Shown here piece after piece: positions 23,133 through 30,137 of a stretch of DNA of 64,000 nt. Below the pieces are notes generated by a model. The model searched no databases. It was not told the origin of the DNA and worked only from the letters and a program-made list of their open reading frames with translations. The stretch is from Stenomitos rutilans HA7619-LM2. GTDB taxonomy: Bacteria > Cyanobacteriota > Cyanobacteriia > Leptolyngbyales > Leptolyngbyaceae. How positions within the stretch are numbered: the first letter of the stretch is position 1; each line of letters opens with the position of its first letter. The position numbers and the translations under genes are program-made. The stretch spans positions 124,001 through 188,000 of the forward strand of contig JAHHIE010000002.1 of assembly GCA_019358945.1 (NCBI GenBank). Direction: 5' to 3'.

Positions 23133-23420
23133 CTTGGAATGCAGCGTTGGCGCGTTAGCGTAATTTCAGGACTGAGGACGGTTAAGCCGTTTCTGTTATC
23201 CGATTTCCATTCGGCTACCCAGCAACCCTGTGACGAACCCGACGTCGTGGTGCCCCTTTGGTGACGGCGGGCGCTTGGCGTGACCGTGTGATTGAGTTGT
23301 CTTGAGTGTGGGTGAGGTGCCGAGCCGTGAGTGCCTGGTTAGCGAGTGTTCTCAGGCGGCGTGTCGGGGGCGTAGTGTCAGTGAAGTTCTCTGTTCCCCG
23401 TCCCTCACCCATGAATCTAA
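23133..23420. other. Non-coding G/T-rich tract
   Basis: No credible gene in this interval. From about 23230 to 23390 the top strand is strongly G/T-rich with seventeen GTG trinucleotides at irregular but often near-5-bp multiples. It precedes the operators of the HTH gene at 23575. Tracts of similar flavour lie at 58538-58619 and 60441-60508 (bottom strand). Confidence 0.45.
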
Positions 23421-23541
23421 TATAGCGTTCAACGCCACACATGTCACTATCAAAGATATACTTATCGCTTACAGCGCAGGTGGCTAAGAATAAGATGTTC
23501 TGATAGCGTTTAATGCGTTATGTATTGCTTTCAACGCTATA
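23421..23541. promoter_or_regulatory. Operator repeats upstream of the HTH gene at 23575
   Basis: Boxes TATAGCGTTCAACGC (23421-23435), ATAGCGTTTAATGCGTTAT (23503-23521) and TCAACGCTATA (23531-23541, reverse of the first) share the half-site TAGCGTT. The last two are directly upstream of the HTH gene and would overlap its promoter. Confidence 0.65.
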
Positions 23542-23574
23542 TTAGTAGCAACTACCCACTAACAGGAGATACTT

Positions 23575-23847
23575 ATGGATGCAGTGTTAATGCAACCCGA
23601 AGTGAGTAGAGTGTCTTGGTTACTGCGTCAAGTGATGGCGCACCGAAAAATCACTAACAAAGCCTTAGCTGAGCGTCTGGGAAAACATCCCACCACGATC
23701 GCTCGGCTGAAGGCTCAAGATACTCTGCCAGAGATCGGCAACGCTGCGATTGAAGAGATTCGCGTAGCAATTACCGAGCTGAGTAAAGATAGGTTTGGGA
23801 TCTGCCCTCTGTCTGAATTGCTTCAACTTGAAGAGGATCAGCCATGA
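23575..23847 (+). CDS. Cro/CI-type HTH regulator, 90 aa
   Basis: HTH at about residues 15-60: VSWLLRQVMAHRKITNKALA then ERLGKHPTTIARLKAQDTLP. The start has a good AACAGGAGA site. The rest is a short acidic tail, so no separate dimerisation domain is visible. The TAGCGTT boxes upstream are its probable operators. It is the first gene of the second regulator/GIY-YIG/antirepressor cassette. Confidence 0.8.
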   Translation: MDAVLMQPEVSRVSWLLRQVMAHRKITNKALAERLGKHPTTIARLKAQDTLPEIGNAAIEEIRVAITELSKDRFGICPLSELLQLEEDQP

Positions 23848-23915
23848 CCTGCGGTATCTACTGCGTCACCAACACGGTGACTGAAGTGGGGCATCGCAAA
23901 AAGATCTACCGTTAG
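23844..23915 (+). pseudogene. 23-aa remnant of a GIY-YIG gene
   Basis: The ATG overlaps the stop of the HTH gene. The peptide is MTCGIYCVTNTVTEVGHRKK then IYR; the start C-G-I-Y-x-[IV]-x-N is the usual first strand of GIY-YIG domains, but the frame closes before a YIG motif. It sits exactly where intact GIY-YIG genes stand in the other two cassettes. Confidence 0.5.
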
Positions 23916-23948
23916 CCACAAAAATTAAAGCGATTGCGAAGAACAGCT

Positions 23949-24458
23949 ATGAACATTTCAGAAGCTTTAGCGAGATACCCGTACAACTCAACACAATGGA
24001 AAGAGCTAGATTTCGAGTCGGAAATAGATTTAAAGATGGTTCTGTTTTTATCTCCTGCCAGTTATGGAATTGATTGCATGGACGCAATTCTTGTGACAGG
24101 GAAACGAGTGACGCTGTTTAATGAATTTGCTAAAAATTATCTTTTGTTTTGGCACCAAGCATTATCTGAAGTGAGACACAAAGAATCAAAGACTACTCCT
24201 GGGACAGGTGGCGCAAGAGCGGTTTACTTTTTATTTGACGACCTTCGTCAGTCTATAAAAATAGGCACTTCTCTTTGTGTAAAGCAAAGGATTAAAGACC
24301 TGCAAATGGGCACTTCAGCAAACCTTCAATGTTTGAAAACAATAAAAGGAGGTCGAGAAAAAGAGCATCAATTACATAAAAAGTTCGCTCATTTACATAT
24401 TAGGGGCGAGTGGTTTAGAGCTACCTCAGAACTGATTAGTTTCATTGAGGGGTGCTAG
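23949..24458 (+). CDS. T5orf172/Mug113-type GIY-YIG-superfamily protein, 169 aa
   Basis: Start at the ATG at 23949. The C-terminal 75 residues read RAVYFLFDDLRQSIKIGTSL then KQRIKDLQMGTSANLQCLKT, with EKEHQLHKKFAHLHIRGEWF: the V-Y-[FLI] strand, K-I-G strand, R-x-x-x-L-Q, E-x-x-L-H-x-x-F and G-E-W-F motifs of the T5orf172/Mug113 branch of the GIY-YIG nuclease superfamily. The N-terminal 90 residues are unknown. Neighbours make a role in phage regulation more likely than restriction. Confidence 0.75.
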   Translation: MNISEALARYPYNSTQWKELDFESEIDLKMVLFLSPASYGIDCMDAILVTGKRVTLFNEFAKNYLLFWHQALSEVRHKESKTTPGTGGARAVYFLFDDLRQSIKIGTSLCVKQRIKDLQMGTSANLQCLKTIKGGREKEHQLHKKFAHLHIRGEWFRATSELISFIEGC

Positions 24459-24998
24459 ATGCTAATTGAGTCGGCTCCTGGTGGAGGTTCTACGCATTCT
24501 GAGCAGATTTACTTAACCGTTGACTGCTTCAAATCACTGGCAATGATGGCAGGCACAGATCGAGGCAAAGAAGTCCGGCAGTATTTTCTTAATTGCGAAC
24601 GTGACTTGAAGAGCAGAACGTTGGCACCAACGCAACCTCTCTCTGAACTGGAAGCGTTGCAAATTGCTGTTGGCAAGCTGGTGGAGCAAGAGCGTCGTGT
24701 GAGGCAATTAGAAGCCGCAAAAGAGCAGGCTGACCAGCGCCTGAGCGCGATCGAAGCTGAGCAGGATCGCTACCAAGCTCCTTGTGGTCACAAGTACACG
24801 GTGCTGGCGTATGCCAGTCTCAACAAGCTGGAACTATCCCGCAATGGGGCAGCAGTACAAGGTAAACGAGCGACTGCTCTGTGTCGCCAGCAACAGCTTG
24901 AGATCGAGCAAATCTATGATCCTCGGTTTGGCAAAGTCAACATCTACCCACAGTCGATTTTGGAGCAGGTGTTTACGGGAGTGTTAAGCCATGATTGA
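24459..24998 (+). CDS. AntA/MSV199-type antirepressor-like protein, 179 aa
   Basis: N-terminal SEQIYLTVDCFKSLAMMAGT then RGKEVRQYFLNCERDLK matches the AntA/MSV199-type motif (L-T-x-D-x-x-K-x-L-x-M-x-x-x-T-x-x-G-x-x-x-R-x-Y-F-x-x-C-E). It starts right at this motif, so the usual N-terminal part may be missing. A coiled coil follows (VEQERRVRQLEAAKEQADQR) and then a C-terminal domain ending DPRFGKVNIYPQSILEQVF. The same C-terminus is preserved as a remnant at 13291-13391. Phage antirepressors inactivate CI-type repressors. Confidence 0.75.
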   Translation: MLIESAPGGGSTHSEQIYLTVDCFKSLAMMAGTDRGKEVRQYFLNCERDLKSRTLAPTQPLSELEALQIAVGKLVEQERRVRQLEAAKEQADQRLSAIEAEQDRYQAPCGHKYTVLAYASLNKLELSRNGAAVQGKRATALCRQQQLEIEQIYDPRFGKVNIYPQSILEQVFTGVLSHD

Positions 24999-25134
24999 CT
25001 CAACCAAAGCGACTCGTGCTGATGTGCTGATTGGCTCTTTTATTGCCGGTGGGTTTAAGCTACCTGATCAAACTTATCGAATGTCACTAGCGCCCTTGAC
25101 ATTGCCGATCGCCTCTCGCCCGATTGGGGCTTAG
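24991..25134 (+). CDS. Small ORF, 47 aa
   Basis: The ATG overlaps the last codons of the antirepressor-like gene. The peptide is MIDSTKATRADVLIGSFIAG then GFKLPDQTYR and a short tail. In another frame the same DNA to 25204 encodes DWGLVVFAVFFVAVCAWLVW, a transmembrane helix, without an ordinary start codon; the two parts may once have been a single gene now split by a frameshift. Confidence 0.35.
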   Translation: MIDSTKATRADVLIGSFIAGGFKLPDQTYRMSLAPLTLPIASRPIGA

Positions 25135-25201
25135 TCGTCTTTGCCGTGTTTTTTGTAGCAGTATGCGCGTGGCTGGTGTGGAAGTATGGAGATAAGGACG
25201 A

Positions 25202-25552
25202 ATGAGTATTGAAGATTTAAAGTACAACGATTTTTGGAAGCACAAATGTTTGACTGTTGGATGTTCGTTTGAAACGTTCGATCGTCACCAGTCCATCGCT
25301 CTCAAATTGGCTCAGACACAGCTTGCTTACTCAAATACCCAAGTGGTCAAAGCTGGGGCTGAGACTATCTACCAGTGGTTTGCTAAAGGTAAAACCAAGT
25401 TGCCGCAAACTGAACAGGAAGCATTGGAATGGGCTAAAGATCTTTTGCTCAACTTGAGCGGCGATTTGCTTATTGGTGCTGCCATGATTCAAGCTTCTGC
25501 TCCTGGTTGGTTTGACGAGGCAAAGAAGGTTTGGGTTGGCGATCGCCCATAA
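25202..25552 (+). CDS. Hypothetical protein, 116 aa
   Basis: The ATG overlaps the TGA of the preceding transmembrane frame (ATGA). Mostly helical, with KAGAETIYQWFAKGKTKLPQ and EALEWAKDLLLNLSGDLLIG. No family recognised. Followed by a strong hairpin at 25555. Confidence 0.6.
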   Translation: MSIEDLKYNDFWKHKCLTVGCSFETFDRHQSIALKLAQTQLAYSNTQVVKAGAETIYQWFAKGKTKLPQTEQEALEWAKDLLLNLSGDLLIGAAMIQASAPGWFDEAKKVWVGDRP

Positions 25553-25554
25553 AA

Positions 25555-25580
25555 ACCCTTCGATCGTGCGATCGAGGGGT
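25555..25580. terminator. Hairpin after the 116-aa gene
   Basis: ACCCTTCGATCG (25555-25566) pairs with CGATCGAGGGGT (25569-25580) around TG. It is preceded by AAAAA rather than followed by a U-run, so it could also terminate leftward transcription. Confidence 0.5.
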
Positions 25581-25643
25581 GAAGGGAGTTTGGTTTCAGG
25601 TTTATAGGGCATATCCCGCTACAGTTCCTATTAGGTACTTTTT

Positions 25644-26030
25644 ATGAAACACAAGGTTCAATGCTTGCTATATCGCAACGGTAATCGCTGCAAAACCTTA
25701 GTTGTGGTCGAGCCTCCGTTCACCAGTGGCGGCATATCGAAAGCCATTTGGCAAGCAAAACGACTCTTGGAAGAAAAACTTGATCAGGAGGGTTGGGATC
25801 TTGCCATTACAACGGGTGTCTCGGTTGGCAATGAAGTTGCCGAAGAGTTAGAACCTGGGGCAAGTTTGGTTGACGGTGATGTTACAGCAACTGAGTATGT
25901 CACCGTCAACACTTCTTACGAATGGGTGTTTGAACGCCTTAAAAAACTTCATGAGTCTGTAGGCAGAGGGCAATTGCCTGGTGATGTTGGCTTTTTCCGC
26001 AAGAAACTAACAGAAAGCGATCGCTCATAA
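25644..26030 (+). CDS. Hypothetical protein, 128 aa
   Basis: Alpha/beta protein: KHKVQCLLYRNGNRCKTLVV, then SKAIWQAKRLLEEKLDQEGW and a Val/Thr-rich strand region. No family recognised. Its stop overlaps that of the convergent 42-aa gene. Confidence 0.6.
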   Translation: MKHKVQCLLYRNGNRCKTLVVVEPPFTSGGISKAIWQAKRLLEEKLDQEGWDLAITTGVSVGNEVAEELEPGASLVDGDVTATEYVTVNTSYEWVFERLKKLHESVGRGQLPGDVGFFRKKLTESDRS

Positions 26031-26153
26031 AATATTCTTGATCGCGAGATCGAGCCCTCGGTTGGCAGACTCAGCGTACCGTGCCGCACTACCAAGCAAC
26101 TGCTTGACCGTTTCAAATTCATCTCTGGTCACTAAATCTGCTTGGTTGCTCAT
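26025..26153 (-). CDS. Small helical protein, 42 aa
   Basis: The ATG at 26153 gives MSNQADLVTRDEFETVKQLL then GSAARYAESANRGLDLAIKN. The pattern V-T-R-x-E-F-x-x-V-x-x-L-L-x-x-x-A is common in small cyanobacterial coiled-coil phage proteins. Confidence is limited by size. Confidence 0.4.
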   Translation of the reverse strand: MSNQADLVTRDEFETVKQLLGSAARYAESANRGLDLAIKNIL

Positions 26154-26278
26154 AGCGTTGAAGCTTGCAGAGGGGTCTACGCAAAAGGGTATCGGTATAC
26201 CCAAGGTACTCCACAAACCCGTCACGGTAAAGCCACCTTATGACGGGTTTGCATGGCAGAGCTTCGCAATCTCAAACA

Positions 26279-26530
26279 TTACGCCGATCGCCGTTGCTCC
26301 CACCGTTGTTCTTCCTCACTCTTTGGCATCACCTCGCCCGATGGCAGGAGTGCAAAGCCTCGCTTAAGTAGGGCCTGCATCGTCGCAAAGCCTTTGGACG
26401 CACCAGGAATGCGGTAATCGGGTACCTGGTACTGGGGAAACTGCGTGTACGGCTTCCAGCCGTCACCAATGTTGAGGTACAAAAGCTTGGGTTGGTCTGG
26501 AGTTGGCGATCGCCATTGCATTTGTTGCAT
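26279..26530 (-). CDS. Hypothetical protein, 83 aa
   Basis: Start at the ATG at 26530 (GAGGCC upstream); a longer version from 26623 would begin inside the terminator-like hairpin at 26607. Sequence QPKLLYLNIGDGWKPYTQFP then SKGFATMQALLKRGFALLPS. No family recognised. Confidence 0.5.
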   Translation of the reverse strand: MQQMQWRSPTPDQPKLLYLNIGDGWKPYTQFPQYQVPDYRIPGASKGFATMQALLKRGFALLPSGEVMPKSEEEQRWEQRRSA

Positions 26531-26606
26531 CGGGTAGGCCTCAAATTTTTGCCATGTTAGCGCATGAATGATTTTACGGCGATCGCTTTGCCTGTTACCG
26601 CAGACA

Positions 26607-26636
26607 AAAACTCCTGTCTTCACTGGCAGGGGTTTT
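26607..26636. terminator. Bidirectional-type terminator hairpin
   Basis: AAAACTCCTGTC pairs with GGCAGGGGTTTT around a 6-nt loop, ending in a T-run rightward and an A-run leftward. It separates the small genes at 26.0-26.5 kb from the partition region. Confidence 0.55.
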
Positions 26637-26729
26637 AGTTTGACTATCTAGATTCGTCAGGCTCTGCGGTTTGTCGCCTAAGCTTGCGATTCACTAAGAC
26701 TTTGTTGCTCTTCTCAGCATGCTTATAAA

Positions 26730-27086
26730 CTAGCTGCTCTTGCGTTTTTCATATGAGTCAAGCCCCCATGCAAGGCAGAACGCCTCGGAAGCATCATCCA
26801 GATTCAGATACTCGCCGTACTTCTGCTCTTCCAGAAATTGTGTCACCACTTCTTTAGGCGTGATTCCAAGCAGCTTGGCTCTGACCTTGACCGCTGTAGC
26901 GATCGCCTGAATATTCTCAGGCACCGTTGCCCAATCCATCAAAAATTGCTCCATCGTGCGAGTCTTTGAGGTGTCACGCACGAACACGCCTTGAGCCGCG
27001 TAAAAAATCTCAACCTCGATCGGGAGGCGCATTGGGATCGGGCGATCGCGCGGGTCTATCGACTTTGGACTCACAGACTCAACCAT
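26730..27086 (-). CDS. Hypothetical protein, 118 aa, divergent from parM
   Basis: Begins MVESVSPKSIDPRDRPIPMR, then helical (TMEQFLMDWATVPENIQAIA, KEVVTQFLEEQKYGEYLNLD). No family recognised. It is divergent from parM with 11-bp direct repeats in between, so it may regulate the partition locus or be regulated by ParR. Confidence 0.55.
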   Translation of the reverse strand: MVESVSPKSIDPRDRPIPMRLPIEVEIFYAAQGVFVRDTSKTRTMEQFLMDWATVPENIQAIATAVKVRAKLLGITPKEVVTQFLEEQKYGEYLNLDDASEAFCLAWGLDSYEKRKSS

Positions 27087-27134
27087 TGGTGACTACCTAG
27101 CAACATCTTAAAGGCTTTCACTCACATCTTAGTT

Positions 27135-27168
27135 CTGGTTGCTAATTGGTTACCAATTTGGTTACTAA
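27135..27168. promoter_or_regulatory. Three 11-bp direct repeats upstream of parM
   Basis: CTGGTTGCTAA (27135-27145), TTGGTTACCAA (27146-27156) and TTGGTTACTAA (27158-27168) are tandem near-identical boxes one helical turn apart. They lie between the divergent genes and upstream of the phased CCAC repeats. Confidence 0.65.
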
Positions 27169-27194
27169 ATGGAAACCATGTGCTACAGTTCTAC

Positions 27195-27240
27195 TTGTAT
27201 CCACAGGTAGCCACGAGTCACCACCTGACACCACGAGCTA
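27195..27240. repeat. parC-like phased repeat, copy 1
   Basis: CCAC occurs at 27201, 27211, 27221 and 27231, exactly 10 bp apart, in units such as TATCCACAGG, TAGCCACGAG and TCACCACCTG. A 33-bp stretch (27195-27227) is identical to 28506-28538 downstream of parR. Helically phased ~10-11-bp repeats beside parM are characteristic of ParR-binding centromeres (parC). Confidence 0.75.
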
Positions 27241-27262
27241 CAACTACATGTTTTGGAGGGCT

Positions 27263-28246
27263 ATGGGAGCTACTACGGCAAGCAAGCCGAGAACTGAAAA
27301 TTTGACACGAGAAACCGTTGTCTTTGACGGCGGTAATCGCACGATTCAGTGGATTGATGCTCTGGGGATGGTGCATACTATCCCTTCGTTTATCAAGTTC
27401 ATCGACCCAACTTGGCAAGAAATCGAGCCATCGCTGAATAGCGTGGTGATTGAGCACGAAGGGCAAACTTTTGTGCTGGGGCAAGCTGCTAAAGAAGAGA
27501 ACGGTAAGCCCATTTTTGAGGCGGGCAAGATCAGTCTTGCCCCGAAGCTTGTACTGGCAGCCTTAGAGCCAAATCGAGGCGAGACTGCTGTCCGCATCGA
27601 GCGGTTATTGTTGGCGCTGCCCAGTTCTCGTGTCGCTGAAGATTTAGAGATCTTGAAGTCGATCGAAGGGACGCATGAGTTTAGCCGCAACGGACAGTCT
27701 ATTGTCGCGACGGTGGTTCAGGTCGTGCCAGTTGATGAGACAAAAGCTGCTTATGCGGCGGCAGCGAGAGACCGCTTGTTTCGGTCAGAGAGCAAGTTGA
27801 ACGGTGTCTTAGATCTGGGTGGTGGAACCGCGATCGCCCGTCTCTACAAGACCGATGGCTCAATCAAGCGCGATATGGATGTCATCCTGCAAGGCACTGA
27901 TGCCTTGGCTGAGGCGATTTCGGCACGCATCACTCACATGCTGGGGCACACAGTGCCAGCGTGGGCAATCATGGATGGCATTGAGCGCGGCGATTACGCG
28001 ATCGGGGAAGGTGGGCAGAGCTTTAAGCCTGCTTTTGATTTTGCCCACGCAGAATGGTTGACCAACATCCGGCAAAAGATCGGTAGCAAATGGAAAGCGC
28101 TTAATCAGTCTGGTCAGATTGGAGAAGTCATGATCATTGGTGGCTCGGCACCTTTGGCAAAACCGTTGGAAGAGCTTACCAAGGGTCGGTTTTTTGTGTC
28201 TGATATGCCTCAAGTGATTTCTATTCGTTCGATGCCTCTGTTATGA
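27263..28246 (+). CDS. parM: ParM-like actin homologue, 327 aa
   Basis: Start at ATG 27263 (GGAGGG upstream), since in-frame upstream codons read through the parC repeats. Actin-fold motifs: phosphate 1 TVVFDGGNRTIQW (residues ~18-30), phosphate 2 VLDLGGGTAIARL (~182-194), adenosine MIIGGSAPLAKP (~290-301). A second-domain catalytic-type glutamate/aspartate region is present between. Length fits ParM/Alp proteins (about 320-360). ParM filaments push plasmids apart through ParR bound at parC. The stop overlaps the next ATG by 4 bp. Confidence 0.85.
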   Translation: MGATTASKPRTENLTRETVVFDGGNRTIQWIDALGMVHTIPSFIKFIDPTWQEIEPSLNSVVIEHEGQTFVLGQAAKEENGKPIFEAGKISLAPKLVLAALEPNRGETAVRIERLLLALPSSRVAEDLEILKSIEGTHEFSRNGQSIVATVVQVVPVDETKAAYAAAARDRLFRSESKLNGVLDLGGGTAIARLYKTDGSIKRDMDVILQGTDALAEAISARITHMLGHTVPAWAIMDGIERGDYAIGEGGQSFKPAFDFAHAEWLTNIRQKIGSKWKALNQSGQIGEVMIIGGSAPLAKPLEELTKGRFFVSDMPQVISIRSMPLL

Positions 28247-28494
28247 CTTTGCCGTTGCGTGTTCAGTTCTCAGGGGATAAAGCTGAGTACGCTCGGCACC
28301 TAGCCAAGGTTGCGGGGTTAGACGATGACGTACACCGCTTGTTTTGCCAAATGATGCATCTCTACGGCGCGGATTGGGAAAGCCGTTGGGCAGCAGACAG
28401 CAATCAGTTTCAACCGCGATCGCCCAAGCTTCTGCCTCCAGAGTTTGAGTCTGTCTCACATGAGTCGTCGATTGATTCTATTCCAGGGTTGTAA
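28243..28494 (+). CDS. Candidate ParR adaptor, 83 aa
   Basis: Small protein immediately after parM with an ATGA overlap. N-terminal PLRVQFSGDKAEYARHLAKV followed by helical GLDDDVHRLFCQMMHLYGAD would suit a short strand plus helices (RHH-like), as in ParR. The C-terminus is Pro/Ser-rich and acidic, possibly the ParM-binding tail. Sequence similarity cannot be judged by eye since ParR proteins are divergent; position, size and flanking phased repeats are the evidence. Confidence 0.6.
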   Translation: MTLPLRVQFSGDKAEYARHLAKVAGLDDDVHRLFCQMMHLYGADWESRWAADSNQFQPRSPKLLPPEFESVSHESSIDSIPGL

Positions 28495-28505
28495 CTGATG
28501 GTTGT

Positions 28506-28550
28506 TTGTATCCACAGGTAGCCACGAGTCACCACCTGTCACCACTTGTT
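28506..28550. repeat. parC-like phased repeat, copy 2
   Basis: CCAC at 28512, 28522, 28532 and 28542, again every 10 bp; the first 33 bp are identical to copy 1. Together the two copies bracket parM-parR. Confidence 0.75.
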
Positions 28551-28852
28551 GTTTTGAAGCTATTCCTCTTATTTTGCTTCCGCTTAGCCTACGCATCTAC
28601 CTGCACACCCATGCAGATCAACTAGACGTCTATTACGTTGCCTGGAGTCCAGCGTTAAATCTAAGAGTTTATTTACCCATCTGCAACCCGCTTGGAGACG
28701 GCGATGCAGACGATAGCAAGGTTGAATCTACAAGAATCGACCAGTTGGCCTACCCGTCTGCCTACCCGCCTGCACAGCTTCCCTAGCACCGTCGCCAATG
28801 CTTTTCATTTTTGGTAGACCGACAGAAGTTTCACTCACTCTCTCACTCAGCC
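28551..28852. other. Non-coding stretch after the second parC copy
   Basis: No convincing gene. The 12-mer CCTACCCG(T/C)CTG is tandemly repeated at 28749-28760 and 28761-28772. The rest carries no clear motif; it presumably includes the promoter of the membrane-protein operon. Confidence 0.4.
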
Positions 28853-29380
28853 ATGAAAGATTCACTTCCCGCACTTTTAGTTTTTGGCACGATCGTCGCC
28901 CTAGTCATCGTCACTCAGAAAGACAACTTGACCAAACAAGCCAAAGCCTCCAGTCAACTACGACAGCAGGGTCAGCAAGCAGAAATTGCTGCTGCTGCTG
29001 CTGACCTCCGACGCATGAGCTTGGAGCAGGCGCTGACGGACAAGCAAACGGCTCAGCCGTTGGAGGCAGCAAACGCACAGGAGGGCAACAAGATTGCGAC
29101 TGGGCGTTATCTGTCCAACTGCCGATCGCCGCGTGCTGCTGATGGTCAGGGTATTGCGATCGCGCCTGGGATGTCCCTTAACGATCCATTGACCGGGTTC
29201 TTCATCCCAGACAATACGCCCGTTTGCGATTCGTCAGGCAACACGGGCATCATGCTCAACGGTGTGGTGATTCAGTTTGCCCGTTTGACCGATTCACCCA
29301 AGCGCGTCTTGCCCAAGGAAACGTTTGAGACCTATTTCAAAGCTGTCCCGGCTGCCAAAATTTCACGAGGTTCGCTATGA
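28853..29380 (+). CDS. Membrane-anchored protein, 175 aa
   Basis: Start at ATG 28853: MKDSLPALLVFGTIVALVIV is an N-terminal TM anchor. A Gln/Ala-rich coiled coil follows (SSQLRQQGQQAEIAAAAADL). The C-terminal domain has a Cys pair (SNCRSPRA ... PVCDSSGN) and probably lies outside the cytoplasm. No family recognised. First gene of a five-gene rightward operon with overlapping or nearly overlapping ends. Confidence 0.6.
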   Translation: MKDSLPALLVFGTIVALVIVTQKDNLTKQAKASSQLRQQGQQAEIAAAAADLRRMSLEQALTDKQTAQPLEAANAQEGNKIATGRYLSNCRSPRAADGQGIAIAPGMSLNDPLTGFFIPDNTPVCDSSGNTGIMLNGVVIQFARLTDSPKRVLPKETFETYFKAVPAAKISRGSL

Positions 29381-30129
29381 GAATACTGGATGGTTGTTTG
29401 AAAGGGTTGCAGTGGGCGATCGTCGCTGCTGCTCTGTTGTTGATCTGGTTTATCGCCTATTTCAATGTGGTGGAGTACCAGCGCGTCTTTCTGGGTCTGG
29501 GCTTAGGCGGGTTTGCGGTATGGGTTGGTATGGCTGTTTTTTGCTTGGTGCAAGCAATGGAGATCCGACCCATCCTGCTGAAGCACAAACACAATCGTTG
29601 TAGTGAGATGATTGCGTTTGCTGAGAAGCAGGGCTGTGATGCCAAGCCGTTAATCGTGCAACTGAAAGAGGAAGCAGCGATACGTACCAAGCGCATTCGG
29701 CGCGCCGTGTGGATGGCCTACTTGTTTACGTTTATTGATCTAGCTTTGTGCGTCTTTCTTCTGTTTACGCCCATCATCAAGCCTGGTGTCAGTCTGATGA
29801 CAGTGCTACTCACAATGAACATGAGCCTCATTGTGTGGCCGAATGTGTTCAAGACCTTGGGTACGGTTTGGCTACTGCCAGCGCTTACCAAGATGTTGAT
29901 CAGTGAGTCGAATGAAACGGGGTTGCCTAATCTATCCGGGGCTTTTGCCGCACTCAAAGCCAAGATGAAGCCAGTGCAGGGCGAAAAGAGAGAAGCGCAA
30001 TTGCAAGCGAGAACTGTGCGGCGGCAAGCACCACAGTCTCAACCTGGGTTCGTGGTAGTGCCCTACGCCCAACCACAAGCGCCTAAAGCTGAATCAAATG
30101 GCAAACATCCTGAACCCGTAAACAATTGA
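29377..30129 (+). CDS. Four-TM membrane protein, 250 aa
   Basis: Hydrophobic segments near residues 12-31, 41-60, 112-132 and 137-160, with a cytoplasmic helical loop between TM2 and TM3 and a Gln/Pro-rich tail (QARTVRRQAPQSQPGF). No family recognised. It overlaps the upstream stop by 4 bp and precedes the ATPase by 8 bp, so it may form the membrane platform for it. Confidence 0.65.
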   Translation: MRILDGCLKGLQWAIVAAALLLIWFIAYFNVVEYQRVFLGLGLGGFAVWVGMAVFCLVQAMEIRPILLKHKHNRCSEMIAFAEKQGCDAKPLIVQLKEEAAIRTKRIRRAVWMAYLFTFIDLALCVFLLFTPIIKPGVSLMTVLLTMNMSLIVWPNVFKTLGTVWLLPALTKMLISESNETGLPNLSGAFAALKAKMKPVQGEKREAQLQARTVRRQAPQSQPGFVVVPYAQPQAPKAESNGKHPEPVNN

Positions 30130-30137
30130 GGTAGATC

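Noticed and set aside
28502-28786. 94-codon frame starting inside the second parC-like repeat
   Set aside because: Its start is within the repeat array, composition is not protein-like at the N-terminus, and no ribosome site is present.
29100-29170. Frequent GCGATCGC palindromes as possible operators
   Set aside because: This is the HIP1 octamer scattered throughout cyanobacterial DNA; it does not mark specific regulation.
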